A stretch of DNA of 64,000 nt from Hypomesus transpacificus. Taxonomy: Eukaryota > Chordata > Actinopteri > Osmeriformes > Osmeridae. The notes under the pieces are model-generated. The model had not been told where the DNA came from, did not search any database, and was given only the letters and a program-made list of their open reading frames with translations. Where the stretch lies: assembly GCF_021917145.1 (NCBI RefSeq), contig NW_025813778.1:59818-123817 (forward strand), in the 5' to 3' direction. A program made the translations under genes and the position numbers. Positions 62,391-64,000 of the stretch are shown in pieces (the first letter of the stretch is position 1; each line of letters opens with the position of its first letter).

Positions 62391-64000
62391 ATTTATTTGA
62401 GAAATGTACATACATGAACAGAATGTGACGCAAGTACAAATGCCGTCTTAATTCATTAAGACAGATTCACATAGATTAGGAGGACAACAGACAACTGCTG
62501 GGCTTGTCAAAAGTACAAATAGATAACCAGCAGCAGTTAACATATAGTTAACCATAGGAGACTAACTGACAGTGTCATGTTCAAATCATATATGTATGTT
62601 TCTCACACCTGGACCCTAAGGCATAGTATTCATGTGACATGTTCAGTTGCAAACCGGGGGTGAAACATTTCATTGATGAATCAAACGTAAAGCCATTCTT
62701 ATTAATCTTTTGGGAGATTTAACTTTTGAAACGTTCATACGATGAAAAAGTTTTAGGTTGTTGCTGATCCAAGACACGAGGTTGACTGAGGGGAAGAAAA
62801 AACAAAAACCGACAATGTGCCTTCTCTAGTACAGTCCATGACACAAACCACAACTAGCGTTAAAAAAAATCCCAAACAATTTATTTGTCTCATTTCACCA
62901 TAATATTTTCATACTAAAATCATCAATTTCTTACCATTATTATGTAGTACTGTCAATATACAAGTATCAATAAGCATGATTAAAGATCACAATGGCTTTT
63001 GTTATGTCTGTGTTAAAGAATTTCCTGTGTCCTATTATATTAAAATATTTTATATAGTTTGTATTTAAACAGAGGTTTAATAATAAAATGTGAGTTCCCA
63101 TACAAGGCAATAACAGAATTTAATCAGGTTTGGGATTCTCATAAATTAAATAGAAACAAAACAAAACGTCTTCAAAGGTGTTTTATATGAAGAGAGAAAG
63201 TGGGATGAGAGAGAGAAAGAGGGAGGGAGAGGATGGCAGAAAGGTAGAAGAAAAAGAAAGAGAGAAAGGAGAGAGAGAGAGAAAGAGATGGAGCAAGACC
63301 TCAAAAGGAGAGAGAGAAAGACCTCAAAAGGACAGAGAGAGAGAGAGAGACAGAGAGAGAGAAAGACCTCAAAAGGACTGGTCTGACCCAAGACAAAACT
63401 GGATGAAACTTCCTTTCGGCTGCTTCTTCAAAACATTAAAAGGCAGCAAATTAAACGATACGGGATCAGTTGATCCAGATCGCCTTCAAACGTTGAAACA
63501 CTTCTGCCTTTACAAAAAAAGCCATGGGAGATTTGTTCGAAAAAGAAAAAAAAATATGGAAAAAAAAAAGACTAAAAAGCACACAGTTCCTCCCCTATCA
63601 GCCGGACACTCAGGCAGTGAAGAGAGAGTTACACTGTTGAGGTTCATAACAGTCCTAAAGAGCAGAGAGAGAGTTACACTGTTGAGGTTCATAACAGTCC
63701 TAAAGAGCAGATAAAAAACCCTGCACAAGGATTGTAGAAAGAAGACAACAGCAGAGATTTCACATGAACCGTGTCTCCACTTCCTGTTTCCTGTGCACCA
63801 GGGGGGAACCCAGAACAGTGTCATCTCTAAAACATGTTCTCTTGTGACTGCCCAGCACCCGGCACGATCGCAAGAATCAGAACAATTATTACTTTTATTA
63901 TAAGCAGAGATAGCTGTGCTTTTTTGTTGTTGCAAAAAACAAAAAAACAAACACGTTCACAATCCATTAGCTGGCCCTGTATCTAACAGATACCCTTCAA
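62391..64000 (-). other. Probable 3' UTR of a further leftward gene, possibly sec24a
   Basis: No coding exon is seen, and the sequence is AT-rich with a purine-rich simple repeat (63190-63370) and a 41-base direct duplication at about 63624-63707 (AGAGAGTTACACTGTTGAGG and following). A minus-strand AATAAA (reverse of 62391-62396) near its left edge fits the end of a minus-strand transcript entering from the right. In human, the gene before CAMLG is SEC24A, in the same orientation, which makes sec24a the natural candidate. Nothing in the visible bases identifies the gene itself. Confidence 0.4.

Overview
This window is nuclear DNA of a bony fish. Seven spliced genes can be read, and their order matches the block known from human 5q31.1: pitx1 (+ strand), then catsper3, pcbd2, txndc15, a C5orf24 homologue, ddx46 and camlg (all - strand). 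For six of the seven I could fix every coding exon, with splice sites and phases agreeing throughout. A teleost is indicated by the fish-type Pitx1 sequence, short introns, heavy microsatellite load and a tRNA-derived SINE whose tail (GTAAGTCGCTCTGGATAA and following) is widespread in teleosts. An intact catsper3 is not expected in most derived teleosts, so a non-percomorph lineage (salmonid, pike or smelt-like) is a reasonable but unproven guess.

Region by region. Positions 1-15600 are the upstream flank of pitx1. The first ~11.6 kb are extremely rich in TG/CA, GA/CT, GACA and poly-pyrimidine arrays and contain a 100-base assembly gap; complex islands (about 8400-8720, 10240-10660, 12440-12850 and 13060-13290) stand out as candidate regulatory DNA. 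A small, unrecognised two-exon coding-like fragment lies at 4976-5243. Positions 15600-24600 hold pitx1: a probable distal promoter and 5' exon near 15.75-15.93 kb, a possible alternative first coding exon at 17129-17183, three firm coding exons between 20557 and 23885, and a poly(A) signal at 24590. Positions 24600-26690 are intergenic.

From 26.7 kb to the end all genes point left. catsper3 (417 aa) is a sperm Ca2+ channel subunit; pcbd2 (135 aa) a pterin dehydratase/HNF1 cofactor; txndc15 (339 aa) a thioredoxin-fold membrane protein linked to cilia; the C5orf24 homologue (217 aa) carries GRP repeats; ddx46 (1075 aa, 23 exons) is the U2 snRNP helicase Prp5; camlg (304 aa) is a subunit of the tail-anchored protein insertase. 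The last ~1.6 kb is most likely the 3' UTR of the next leftward gene, expected to be sec24a from human gene order.

The genes do not form one pathway. The block is probably held together by history and, plausibly, by long-range pitx1 regulation housed in neighbouring introns. The most notable signals are the intact catsper3, the altered 5' end of pitx1 with a phase-compatible alternative N-terminal exon, splice sites built into TG repeats in three genes, tandem arrays filling ddx46 introns, a GA microsatellite with a conserved 67-base flank present in two places, and two SINE families.
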